DNA of 64,000 bases, from the NCBI GenBank assembly GCA_034509925.1, contig CM067526.1:10125129-10189128 (forward strand), in the 5' to 3' direction. The position numbers and the translations under genes were made by a program. Below the pieces are notes generated by a model. That model saw nothing but the letters and a program-made list of their open reading frames with translations. It was not told the origin of the DNA and did no database searches. Source of the DNA: Hirudinaria manillensis (Eukaryota; Annelida; Clitellata; Hirudinida; Hirudinidae). Positions 13,517 to 26,334 of this stretch are shown piece by piece; position 1 is the stretch's first letter; each line of letters begins with the position of its first letter.

Positions 13517-16500
13517 GCCAGCTAAATGTATTTCCTTCAACAGTTGCCCGAAAATGGCAATGCCTCTAAAACGGAAATGGTATCGTCGTTGTCGTCATCA
13601 TCATCATCGTGAATTCATTATTTAAAATTCTGTTTAACAATGGTTCATAATAATTTCAATTGTAATAATAATAATAATAATAATATTAATCTTCATCATC
13701 ATCATCACCATCAACAATAAGAACGAATAGGTATTTCTTCGTAACTTCCAAATGAAACAAATGTTTTTCAATTCTCGTCCTATTGTTGAATGTTGTTGAT
13801 TTACGGCAGAGAGATGTTGTCTTGTTGCAGTTGTGCAATTGTTGTGTTGTTGCTGCTGTTGTAAAGATTGTACAGTTGTGTCGTATTTTGCGCTCGATCA
13901 TTCCCACGCCCAGTTAATTGGCAAGCCAATTTCTGATTCCGCACCTCATTTATCTGCGTTCATTCATCCGTTTGTTCATCAATCCATCCATTCATTCATT
14001 CATCCATTCATTCATCCATCCATCCATCCATTCATTCGATCGTTCGTTCGTTCGTTCGTTCACTCCTACCCAGTCCAAGCATATATAATAAAGTATCCCA
14101 TATCGAATAGCATTTCATTAATCTGGAATTATTATTATTTGTGTTAGGCAATAATTAACAAATATCTATCAATGCATCAATATCTAGCAATTCGTCCGTC
14201 CATCCATCCGTCCGTCCGTCCATCCATCCATCCATCCGCTGTTCATTTCAATAAAGAGTAAATGTAGCGAAACGTCCGTCAGATGCGATGGAACATGCTC
14301 ACGTGACCGGGTCGGAGGTCAAATGACGTCACAGAAGCATGGAATTGCTCTGCGATCTGCTGCTGTTGCTATTATTGCTGTAGTTGTTGTGCTGTTGTGG
14401 TAGTTGTGTTGTTGCAGTAGTCGTTGTGCTGTTGTAGTAGTTGCTGTGATGTTGTTCTTGTTGACGATGAAGCCAATAATACTAGTTGTCATCAACATGT
14501 TGTTGTTGTTGTTGTCAGTGCTTTTGTTGTTGCTGTCTGCCAGCCGTTGTTGGTAGTCTTGACCACTTTAACCATAATCATCGTCGTAGCGAACAAATCG
14601 GTACCAATTTAAATTTAATTATAAACAATAATAATCATTTTATTCTTTAAATATCTGCATTTACTTAATTTAAAAATTTAATATTTGATAATATTTGAAT
14701 TTATTTAACTTTTATTAAGAAATTGTAATCCATCGATTTCTATTATTTTTGTCAATTTAAATGTGACTGACACTTGAAATGCGGCATCGCATCATCTTGT
14801 TGGACGTGATAATGATACTTATGATGACGATGATAACGATGATGATGGTTATCATCATCAGGACGAGGATAATAATAATATTTATTATTAATGATTCGTT
14901 ATCTCTAAGGTAAATAATTGAAATAATTACTTGAAACCAGAATGAGTTAAGAAAAGATCTGCCATCTGGCGAGTAGAATTAAAATGTTTCACATAATTTG
15001 TTCAAGATTTCTTATATTGTTTTAGTGAAATGAATGAACCAAATGTAAATTTAATATCATAAATAAATAATTAATTAATTAATTAAATAATTAATTAAAT
15101 AAATAAATAATAATATTAATAAATAAATAATAATAATAATTTGATTGTTTATTATTGATAATATAAATTAATGTAAAACGTATTATTTCAGTTGATGAAC
15201 AAGTGCCTAACATTCAAAGACATCACACCCATGCTGTAAGTTGCCTTGCATTATTTAAATATATTTTAATTTAATTAATTTATATATTAATTTATAATTA
15301 ATTTTATTTCAAACACTTTTAATATTCGTCAAGCATTTATTTATTTATTTATTAATTAATTAATAAATATTTAATTAAAGTTGTTTTAAAATTTTAAAAT
15401 TTTGAATAAATAAAATTATATATTTAAACAATAATAAGCACTTTATTCTTTAAATATCTGCATTTATTTAATTTAAATATTTATTATTTGATAATATTTT
15501 GAATTTATATAATTTAAAAATTTATTAATTGTCACGTGAACACATGACAAATCGTTGCAGAAGGAAGATGTTGTTGATTCACGTTGTTCATAATTTTTTA
15601 TGGTTTCAAATAATTTCTGTTGAGTGTCTTTTTACGCATCCTCGTCGTAGTCCTCATCGTCCGATATTTCATAAATGATTTATTAACTGAAACATTTAAA
15701 ACCACCAGCAACGATTAATATTAATATAATAATAATATAAGAAATAATAATATTATTATCATCATATTATCGTCATAGTCATCGCCATCACCATCATCAC
15801 CACCAGCATCATCATCATCATTTACTGACAATTCCATGGATGACGATAATGTCATGAACGCCTGTACACAACGTGTAATAATAATAATATTATTATTATT
15901 TAATATAATTATAATTTTAACATCATTATTACTTTATGTAATAATTATATTTAATATAATAATAATTATTATTATTATTAATGTCCATTATTATTGTTAA
16001 TATTATTTGTTATAAATATAATAATTTCACTTGGACATTTTTAATTGCAAAGGCACAAAAGAGTTTCTAACGAGAAACATGCACTTAAAAGCAATTGAAA
16101 ATGAAAATGTTCTCAATGACAGATGCGCAGAATAAATTGAGAAATTATGGAGTACAATTTCTGGTTTTTAATCTCAATTTATTTAATTTGATTATTTAAT
16201 ATTTAATATATTTATTAAAATTTAATTTCCATGCCAGTATTTATTAAATTTATTTAATTTGATTATTTAATATTTAATATATTTATTAAAATTTAATTTC
16301 CATGCCAGTACTTTAGTATTATTAGTATTTATTATTAGTATTATTATTAGTATTATTATTAGTATTATTATTATTAGTATTATATCAAAATAATATTATT
16401 ATTATTATTACCATCAATAATAGCAATACTAATAATCAACAACAGCTCATAATTCAATTAGTTTTAATTACTATTACTAATTATTACACCTGGTTATAAA

Positions 16501-19500
16501 TAGCCCGCCTCGTAATCCTCTGATTGGTCAGAAGGGTCACGTGACAAGGCTTCATAATATCCCTTTTAAAGCCACCCACAGGGTCCCATAATTATTGATT
16601 TATAAATATTTTTTAACATTAATTTTATTTAATGGTTAATTAAAATATTTTATTTGGGTTAATTTATTTTCTAAAAAGTTTCTTATATTTATGATCTTAC
16701 TTTTGGTTGAAGGGTTAGGGTTAGGGTTAGGGTTAGGGTTAGATGGCTTTTGTTGAAACAATCGAATGACTGAACAAAAATGAAAGAAAGGAAAAAAAAC
16801 GAGGTCAAGATTATCGTACTTCAAGACCTGCCACTTGAAGTGTGATTTCTCCTCTGAGTGGAGTCATCTCCATGGCAACCCCATTGATCGCCATCGTCAT
16901 CATGATCATCATCACAAACATCATCGTCGTCATCGTCGTCATCGTCATCATCGTCATCATCATTGCTTTAGGCACCAGTACAGATGTTAATGTCATCATT
17001 TCCACTGTGGAGAAAATTCACCACCACCATCGTCGTCGTCATAGTCATCGTCATCACCACCGTCACCATCATCATCATCATAGGCGTCGTCGTCATCATC
17101 ATCATCATCATCACTTTACTGATAATGTCATGGAAGCTTGTACACAACATGTTTAAAAGGTTTATAACTTTTTCAAAAGCACGTGATCTTCACATCACGT
17201 GACCACGTGACCCCCTTCGGAGTGACTGAATGGAATTGAAGGAGATGGAATGAAATCTCGAATTCATTCGGAGCTGTCGGGCATCTTGCGATCGGTTGTC
17301 ATGGAAAAGGTCGTAACCATGACAACCGAAGAGCCAACAAAACTCGACTGAAACGAGGCATTAAATGACATTTAAAAGGAGAAATAATCGATTTATTTGT
17401 TTATTATTTTTATTCCAGTTTTTGTTTTTGTTTCTTTTTTGTTGAGGACTTTCATGTTCATTGGAGCGTGAAATGTTTATTGAACGTTTATTAAGCATCC
17501 GATTACACCCAAGTAACTGAACGTCTGAGTGTTTTTGGATGACAGCATTTCATCTTTAGATTTATTTATTTCCCACAACATTATTTTAATTATCGTGATT
17601 TTTTTTTGCCGTTCAAGTGGTCCTCAACTTTCACTTTCGCTCTTGATTACCACCGCCACTGATCGATTTCCTCATCGTCGTCGTCATCATCATCTTCACA
17701 GCCATCGTCTTCGTCATCATCATCGATTGTTTCGTCCTCGTCGTCGTCATCGTCTTCAACTTCGCTGGAGCTGTGAAGAGGCTGAGTATAAATCCGAGTA
17801 TAAATGCATCTTCCTTTCGAAGTTCTGCCTCTAAGTTCATCATCATCATCATCAGCATCACCATCGTCGTCGTCGTCGTCTTCAACGTTTGTCGTGTTTT
17901 CCAATAATAGAGTTGTTTGCCGAATCGCAAAGTAAATAGAACTTTAATGATCAGATAAAATTTTATTAATTATAAATTAGTAAATAAAAATTAAATAAAT
18001 TCTGGATTTGTTTCGAATAAGTTGTTAGACTTCGTGCAATTTGTTGTCGTTGTTGTTGTTGTTGTTGTTGTCGTTGTTGATGTTGCTGCTGCTGATGTTG
18101 TTGCAACAGAAACTCAAAGTACTAAAGTGAGTTGCTATGGCTTTTGAAATAACCATTCGTTGAACTTTGACCTTCATCGTCGTCGTCTTCATCCTCCGTT
18201 TTTACGGTCAACGGATCTTTACGCTTACTTGACCTCCAGATGATTTGAAGAAAGTCGTCCTGCACATCTGGAATATTATTTATTATTTATTTATTATTTA
18301 TTATTTATTAATTAAATGTTAACAAATGAAAAATAAATAAAAAGATGCTGCACAGCAACGGAATTTTATTTTGGCTTATTGATTTATCTTTGATTTTGTA
18401 ATTTATTAATAAATACTATTATTCTTATTAATGGGTAATAACGACCCAGAAATAAAATTATTATTTAAAGATTCAAATGAAATTTTAACGATTTTCAGCT
18501 GCAAAACACGACAGAATGCTTCAACTTTTTGACGTCCAAACACGTGGATTTGAGGAGCATTGAACCCAAAGGTGACGTTATCATCATCATCGTCATCATC
18601 ATCATCATCATCATCATCACTACCAGCATCATCACTATCACTATCATCATCGAGGTTATCATCATCATCATCCTCGTCATCATTATCACCATCGCAGATA
18701 TCTGCCAGGGCAACCTAAAGAGCATCTTGGAACTCTTCTTCACGCTCTCGAGACACAAGCAACTCCAAAAGCAGACGTCAGCGGCCGCCAACTGCAGCGA
18801 CTTCAACAAGTCGTCGTCGCCGCCGTCGTCGTCGTCGAAAAAAGATGCTTCGTTGAAACGAAACGCGACTGGAATTACCACTCCCGGCTCTAAAATGAAG
18901 GGAGACCTGAGTGGGTGAGTAGGCTGCCAGTTGGGTTGGATGGGTGAATAGATGGGTGAGCTGTGAGTGGATGGTTGGGTAGGATACCAGATGGGTGGAT
19001 GGGTGAATAGATGGGTGAGCTGTGAGTGGATGGTTGGGTAGGATGCCAGTTGGGTGGATGGGCGAGTGAGTTAGTACGGCGTTGGATGGACGAGTCCAAA
19101 TTTATTAACGTTTGGCTAATTGTTAAGTAATGGCTCTGATGTTATGATCTGTTATTATATTATAATAAGTGATTGTTGCTGTCATGTTTTTAAGAAGTGG
19201 ATGAAATTACTGTAAGAGGATCACTTACGCAAAGAGTACTTGGTTATGATAGTCATCGTTGTCAATTATCAACGTCATGATCGACGTCATTGTAACATTT
19301 TAATCGCAAACATTCGTGTTTACAGTTCAACATTGACCATCAAAACATAGACTTCCAAACATATTATCGACTGTGAAAGCAAAGAATAAAAATATAACAA
19401 AGAATAATGATTTCCATGGAACTGATTCAACCTCAATAAGTCGTCTGCTCCAGACTTTCACTTCGCTGGGGATTTCTGGTGCTTTCGCGCCAGAAGCGAT

Positions 19501-20851
19501 CAATTCATTGTTGAGACGTAGTCAGGGATTTAAACGGACATCCTCCGACGCCGAGTCGTTGTCATGGTTACGATGAATTTGTAATGAAGATCATATTAGA
19601 AACATTTCTATTAAGAGATATAAAGTAAATAAACAAAGTTTTTAACAAAGTTTTTAATCGCTCGTTGAGAGAGTCGTCATTATTATCATCATAATGATAA
19701 TCATCAGCATCACCTGCTTCGCCATCGCCGTCATCATCGTCGACATCGTCGTCGTCATCATCACCATCATCGTCATCGTCATCATCATCATCATCATTGT
19801 AAAGGAGTGAATGACTTGCTAATGAAGTGAAATCTGTTCCAGAGTTGAATTTCCATTGCACATCTGTGTGGCTCGTAATGATGATGATGATGATGACGAT
19901 GGCGATGATGATGATGACGATGGCGATGACTGTGACGGTGATGGTGATGAACCCAGACAAGTGCACGAGGAGGTTTGTTTGACTACGAGTGTGGTAAAGT
20001 GGATGCTGATAAAGTAAGAAAAAAATTCTTTGATGATGATAACGATGATGGCGGCGACGATGATGACGACCACGACGATGATGATGATGAAGATGTTCTA
20101 GGTGATGATGATGGTGATGATGATTGGGATGATTTCGATTACGGATATGAGTCATTGTAGGGTAATTGCTTCTCGAGATCCAGTTAAACGAAAATTCGTT
20201 TTAAAAAAAAACCTGATGGTAATGAAGAGGTGATGGCGGTGATGATGAAGACGATGATGATGATGGAGAGGAGGAGGAATATGAGGAGGGCTCTAGGCCT
20301 CTTACCACGTGATATTGCAATTACCATTACTGACTAATTATTTTCGTTTCATAGTTTATCGATGTTTAGTTGAGTTACAAGCTACATAATCATTATCATC
20401 ACTTTCAGCATCACAATCATCATCATCATCATCATTATCATGATCCTCATCATCGTCATCATCTTCATCACCGCCATTCTTCTATAAGAAATCATCCTCG
20501 CTGCGAACAATTGCTTGTTAATGTTGAACTCGTGTCCTGAGTGCAACATTAAACAAATGCATACAATTTTTCACAGTTTTTCACAATTTTTCACAATTTT
20601 TTACACTTTTTTTACAAACATAATTTATTGCATGTTTTATGTTGTCATCGAATTTATTAAGATGATGATGACGACGGTGATAATTATGACCAATAATATT
20701 GGATAATTATGAATAATTAAATTTTTAACCGTAATAATTATTTGTAATATTAATAAATGTTTCACAATTATTACAATGATTTCGATTGCGAGTTGTAAAC
20801 AGTTACTCCTCTTGTAATTACCATGTAGTTTTGTTTACAATTGGTTGGTGA

Positions 20852-20923
<72 letters not shown>

Positions 20924-22640
20924 CATCATCGTCGTCGTCGTCATCAGCATCATCATCGTTATATCACGAAATCAACCCTTATATTAATGATGTTTAACAA
21001 TATGAAAAAAAATAATAAGATTTTCTAAAACTCTTTAAAAATCAAAATAATTTATCCATTTATCCAGTTTGGCAAACGATGACGTTGGAAATGATGACGA
21101 TGACGACGACGGTGCAATAACAAATTATCGTTATCAGTGTTTGTCAATATTGGAGATCATGATTGCCATTATCGGTGAAGGTATTTGCAAATGACTAGGA
21201 CGTGTATTGCAATATATTGAACTATAACACCTTTCTTGAAGTTCGAAGCAAACCTGAAATACTTTAGGGACGAGGAAGGTGGCCGTGGTTAGGCGAGAAG
21301 GCAGCGATTTTTGACAGCCAGTTTTTTTAGGTGGCTTCTCTCGCTTGGGATTCTGTTGCAACATTTGTGGTGTTACTTACATTATTATTGCGTTGTCGTC
21401 ATTATTGACGCTATCGTTATTGCTGGTGATAATGATAATTTTAATAATATTTAATAATAATAATAATAATATAATTATAGTAAGGCATTTTATGTTTAAC
21501 GTTTAACAATTTGGAACATCTCGTTGGAGATGTTGAGGACGATGACGATGCAATATTTATTGTCATTAAGAAGTCATCAGTGAAAGAATTTCAAATTGAC
21601 TGGAACGTATATTGCAATATATCATATATTAGATATCATATATTGCAATATATCATATATTAGATATCACATATTGCAATATATCATATATTAGATATCA
21701 TATATTGCAATATATCATATATTAGATATCACATATTGCAATATATCATATATTACATATGTTGATGAAACACTTCTCCTGATGTTCGAGGCAAACCTGA
21801 AATACTTAAGGAAGAGATTGGTATCAAGTAACGTGGGCAGTGATTTTTTTGACCTCCAGCGGTGGCAGCCCTTGTAATGCTGTTGCAACTTTTATGGTGT
21901 AACTTATATTTTTGTTTCGTTGTCGTTGTTTTTGTCGCTATCGTTATTGTCGGTGATAATAATATAAATAATAATAATAAAATAATTATTAATATAATAA
22001 TTAATGTTAAATATTATTATTACTTTTAAAAGGCATTTTATATTTAAATTTTAACAATTTGATATATATCGTTTGAGATGGTGAGGATGACGATGCAATA
22101 TCGATTGTCATTATCGGTGAATTACTAAAGCATATATTGCAATACATCATATATTATACATCATAATTAATTCATCAGACCCCGGGGTACCATAATATAT
22201 TGCAATATATTACATATGTTCCTGAAACACCTCTCCTAATGTTCGAGACAAACCTGAAATACTTAAGAGGAAAATGAAGGCTGGCATCGTAGGGACGGTA
22301 AGCGTCGATTTGTGAACGCCCAGTGGTGGCTACGTACAGGAAACTGATTAGAAGTTTATCGTCACGATGTTGCTTCGTTGTTTTGATGACGACGACAACG
22401 ACGATGGCGATAACTATTACTATTATTAACTGATATTTGAATTGATTTATTATTGATTGGTACCTTAATTACATGAACTTTCACAGCCCGCTACGTAGCT
22501 AACAAGATTGCGTGGTGATTTAATGTCAGAAAGTTATTTTTAAAACGTATACTTTCATGCAACAAGACATGTTTATAAACAGCTGTATACAAAAATATTT
22601 ATATACAATATATATAGATATACACTTATTTGGATATACA

Positions 22641-22673
<33 letters not shown>

Positions 22674-25600
22674 TAAATGCATACATGTATGTTTGCCCTC
22701 CACTGACCTTTTATTGTTAACCTTGGTTTTTAATCTCCTTGTTAATGCTGTCGAAGTCCTTCCAAAAATAACTTTAATGACGTCATGCAGACGATTTTCT
22801 TTAAAAGGAAAACTGTTTTTGTGCCGAGGTGTTGTTATTCTTGACTCCATTTCAACAGTTCTTTGTTTCTTTTTCGGTTCTTTGTTGCCAGGAAAATGAA
22901 AACAAATTTTTTTCGTTTAAGTGGCTATGGGGGGTGTTGGTGTCTCTGGGGTTTCAATGAAATCCGCGGGGATTTCAAGAGAAATACATTGCCATACTTG
23001 GAAAAAAGAAATCTTGTAATTACTTGGTCAATGATTGTGTAGATTTAATATCTATTAAACACATTAGATATTATAATTATAATATTTATAATAAATAACA
23101 AATACCTCATATGTATCAGCTAGCTGAGAAAGGTCAGGAGTCAATCTTGAATTGACCTGTAGAAGTTCAGAGGTCAGAACTGGTTTTTTCTATCAAGAAG
23201 TTCTTTACTCCAGAAAATAAATCAGCAAATGAGGCAAAGAAAGTAGTTACTTAACTAATTAATAATGGTGGTTAGTTAACAAGAGGAGTTTACGAACTTT
23301 CTCCTGTTTCTTCTTGCATTCCTCATCCATTGATGTATGAAATCGATGACGATAGAGCATCCAATTCGATTGTTAAGTTCAATCATTCATTCCTTCGTTC
23401 GTTCGTTCGCTCAACATCACATAAATCCCATAAATACCTTTTTTTGACCTTCAATTCATCTAGAATTCTACAATTAAAATTCTTCCGATAATAATATGAA
23501 ATATTGAGAATGATAAAAAAATAAAGATAAATAAAAGATAGATAAAAGGATTTGCAATTAAATATAATTATAATTCAAGAATTCACTAAAAGAATTGGAA
23601 AATTGGTGATGGTGGTTATGATGGTAATGAGGACGACGACGACGACGATGAGGATGATGAGCCTGAATGTTCGCAACTCGTTCTTGTTTGTATCAGGCAC
23701 ACGAGGATATTGGGGACTCAAAAGCGTTTTGTCGGCTCCGAAAAGAGCTCGAAATGAAAACAAACCTCGTCAGCCTTCACAACGTGAACTTTCACATGTA
23801 CATTCATGTTCACATGCTTGTTCATATTCTTTGCACCGAATGACCATTTCGTACCTGAAATGTTCGAGCACCTGTGATTTGAGTTCAACTCCTGGCTCTG
23901 GAACCTGGGCGAAGGAGGGAAGGATGGAATGATTCATGAGAAGCATGGATGGATGGATGGATGGATGGATGGATGGATGGATGGATGGATGGATGGATGG
24001 ATGGATGGATGGATGAGTGGATGGATGAGTGGAGGGATGAGTGGAGGGAATGATGGATGACAAAGTATCACGTCGATGATTTGTGGCTGTGTCCTCTGTG
24101 AACCCGGTTCGATGATCTTATCATCACGTGATGTTGGTTCTGCTGCTGCTGCTGCTGATGATGATGATCACTCTATGACTCGAAAACAAATAACTCAGTC
24201 TGGAATTATTAAAAGACAAAAGACGTTTGCATCTGGAAAAGATAAAAATGAAGAATATTTCCACCCCCACGGCTCCAACATCTGCTTTCCGTTCGCTTCA
24301 CCATTCAATGGATGGATCATTATCATCACCACTACCTGGTCATGACCATCATCGTCACCGTCTTCTTCACCGTCCTAGTTATCATCATCATCATGTATCT
24401 CCAACCACCATCATCACCATCGTCATCATGTAACTTCAATCAATAGGATCACTATTCGTCTTATTTTTCGCGTATTTTTACGTGATATAGTTGTGGCATA
24501 TATACAAATATATGAAACCTATATACAAACACTCCTCTAATCGAGCACTATGTTGTGTCAAAATTTCAAAGCAATTGGTTAAGTACTTTCAGAGAACATT
24601 TGCATGTTACAAACACACATTGCATTTTTATTTATATAGAAGTAGATGCTGTGCTGTGATAATAAATACATAAATAGTTAAATATCAGCAACATAATTTG
24701 TTGAATTTGCTTGTAGATTAATTCCAATATTGGATCAATTACTGATTAAACAAAAATAAATTCTAAGCAGATTTTCTCAGAGATTATTTCTTGTATTATC
24801 GAGAAAGTATTTTAAGATCCTTCAATCATCATCGTACGATCATCATATCTATCATCGCCATCGTCATCATCACCATCATCATCATCATCAACATCAACAT
24901 CATCAACATCATCATCATCATTTTCTCCCCATTGATGTGAGTCATTTTAAATAAATAAAAAAATAAACAGGAATCCCAACCCTCATTTCTTTCCTATCTC
25001 ACCGTGAAGATCAAATTTTCAAGACCTTATTGAATCAATCGAAAGCATATCAATCGAATATCAATCAAGCGTATCAATCAAGTATTTCAATCAAGTTTAT
25101 CAACCAAGTGTATCGGAGCGGTTACCCTACACTCTGCACTTTCAGTATCTCATGTCATCGTCAGCATCAGTGGTGATGATGATGATGATGTTGATCCTGG
25201 TTGTTAAAGAAGTTATTAATAAATAATTAATTATAAATAATGTTGTAGCTACTGTCGTCGTCGTTGTCGTCGTCTTCCTCGTCTTTGTTGTTGTTGTTGT
25301 TGTTGCTGGAAGAAATTCCAACAACTCGAACATCTGTCTTTTGCGTGACGAGGGTGCTTCAAATCTTTTGCTGAAGAGGTGCAACTCGAGTTCTATTTTG
25401 TTCTCCAAGGTTCATTCATTCATTCATTCGTTCGTTCGTTCGTTCATTCGTTCGTTCGTTCATTCATTCATTCGTTCATTCGTTCGTTCATTCATTCGTT
25501 CGTTCATTCATTCATTCGTTCATTCATTCATCCCTTTTTCCTTCCTCCTTCCTTCCTTTTCCATCTGCTTTCCATCTGTCCGGGGTTAATGCGGTGTATC

Positions 25601-26302
25601 TGCCCTGACTCATTCGTCCGACTCAGCCACCCATCCTACCCATGCCGTGGAATTGATCCACCACCCAATATAATTATTGAACCACCCGATATAATTATTC
25701 AAGCACTCAATATAATATAATTCTACCACCCAATTGTAAATGTTTCTTCGAAATATAATTTTTGAACCAACCGATATAATCATTCTCCATCTCCATCTAC
25801 CACTTGCTGTCATTCCTTGCTCCATCCATCCATCTTTGAATTTCTTCCTTTCATCATTCGATCATTCATTCGACCTATCCTGTATTTCCTTGTCAACTGA
25901 GAATCAGATTTCAGAACGTTTTTAAAACTTGAGTGTGGAAATTATTAATTTAAAACATTTATTTATTTGTTTATTTATTTATTTATTCATTTATTTGTTT
26001 ATTAGTTTATTATTGCATTTATTTAATTATATATTTATTTATTATTTATGACCAATAGCAATACATAATTATTTGTTGTTACTGTCATTGTGTTTGTTAA
26101 ACTGTATTTATTATAAATAAAACTGAATTAATATCGTGTTAAATTGGTAGAAAATGTTCTCAAATCGTTACAAATTGTTTGCGTGGTGAGATTAGTTCTT
26201 TGTTGGAGGTTATTTTTCAACAACAAAGACTGAGTTATCGATGGATATGAGGAGGAGGAGGACGATGACGATGATGATGATAACGATGATGATGACGACG
26301 AC

Positions 26303-26334
<32 letters not shown>

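Larger units (their letters stand above)
15236..18498. other. NAV intron 2: AT-rich, ATC runs, no gene
   Basis: It holds AT-rich DNA to about 16,650, including two copies of a segment of about 75 bp at 16,170-16,310 (TTTAATTTCCATGCCAGTA), then ATC/GTC runs (16,880-17,115, 17,660-17,745 and 17,838-17,882). A non-repetitive island at 17,170-17,380 carries three CACGTG motifs and a perfect hairpin. No exon was seen. Confidence 0.55.

Noticed and set aside
21611-21765. regular 31-bp repeat considered as a CRISPR array
   Set aside because: The units are contiguous with no spacers, and the window is animal nuclear DNA.
23770-24063. IHPSIHPS-type frames here and at 2,737, 8,422, 13,833, 32,077 and 33,434
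   Set aside because: They are translations of GGAT/ATCC tetranucleotide arrays.
24105-24120. GGTTCGA tRNA B-box-like motif
   Set aside because: No matching A box or cloverleaf can be drawn around it.
24076-24433. Ser/Pro/His-rich frames as an extra NAV exon
   Set aside because: No acceptor gives an open frame in the phase needed after exon 4, and exons 4 and 5 already join correctly.
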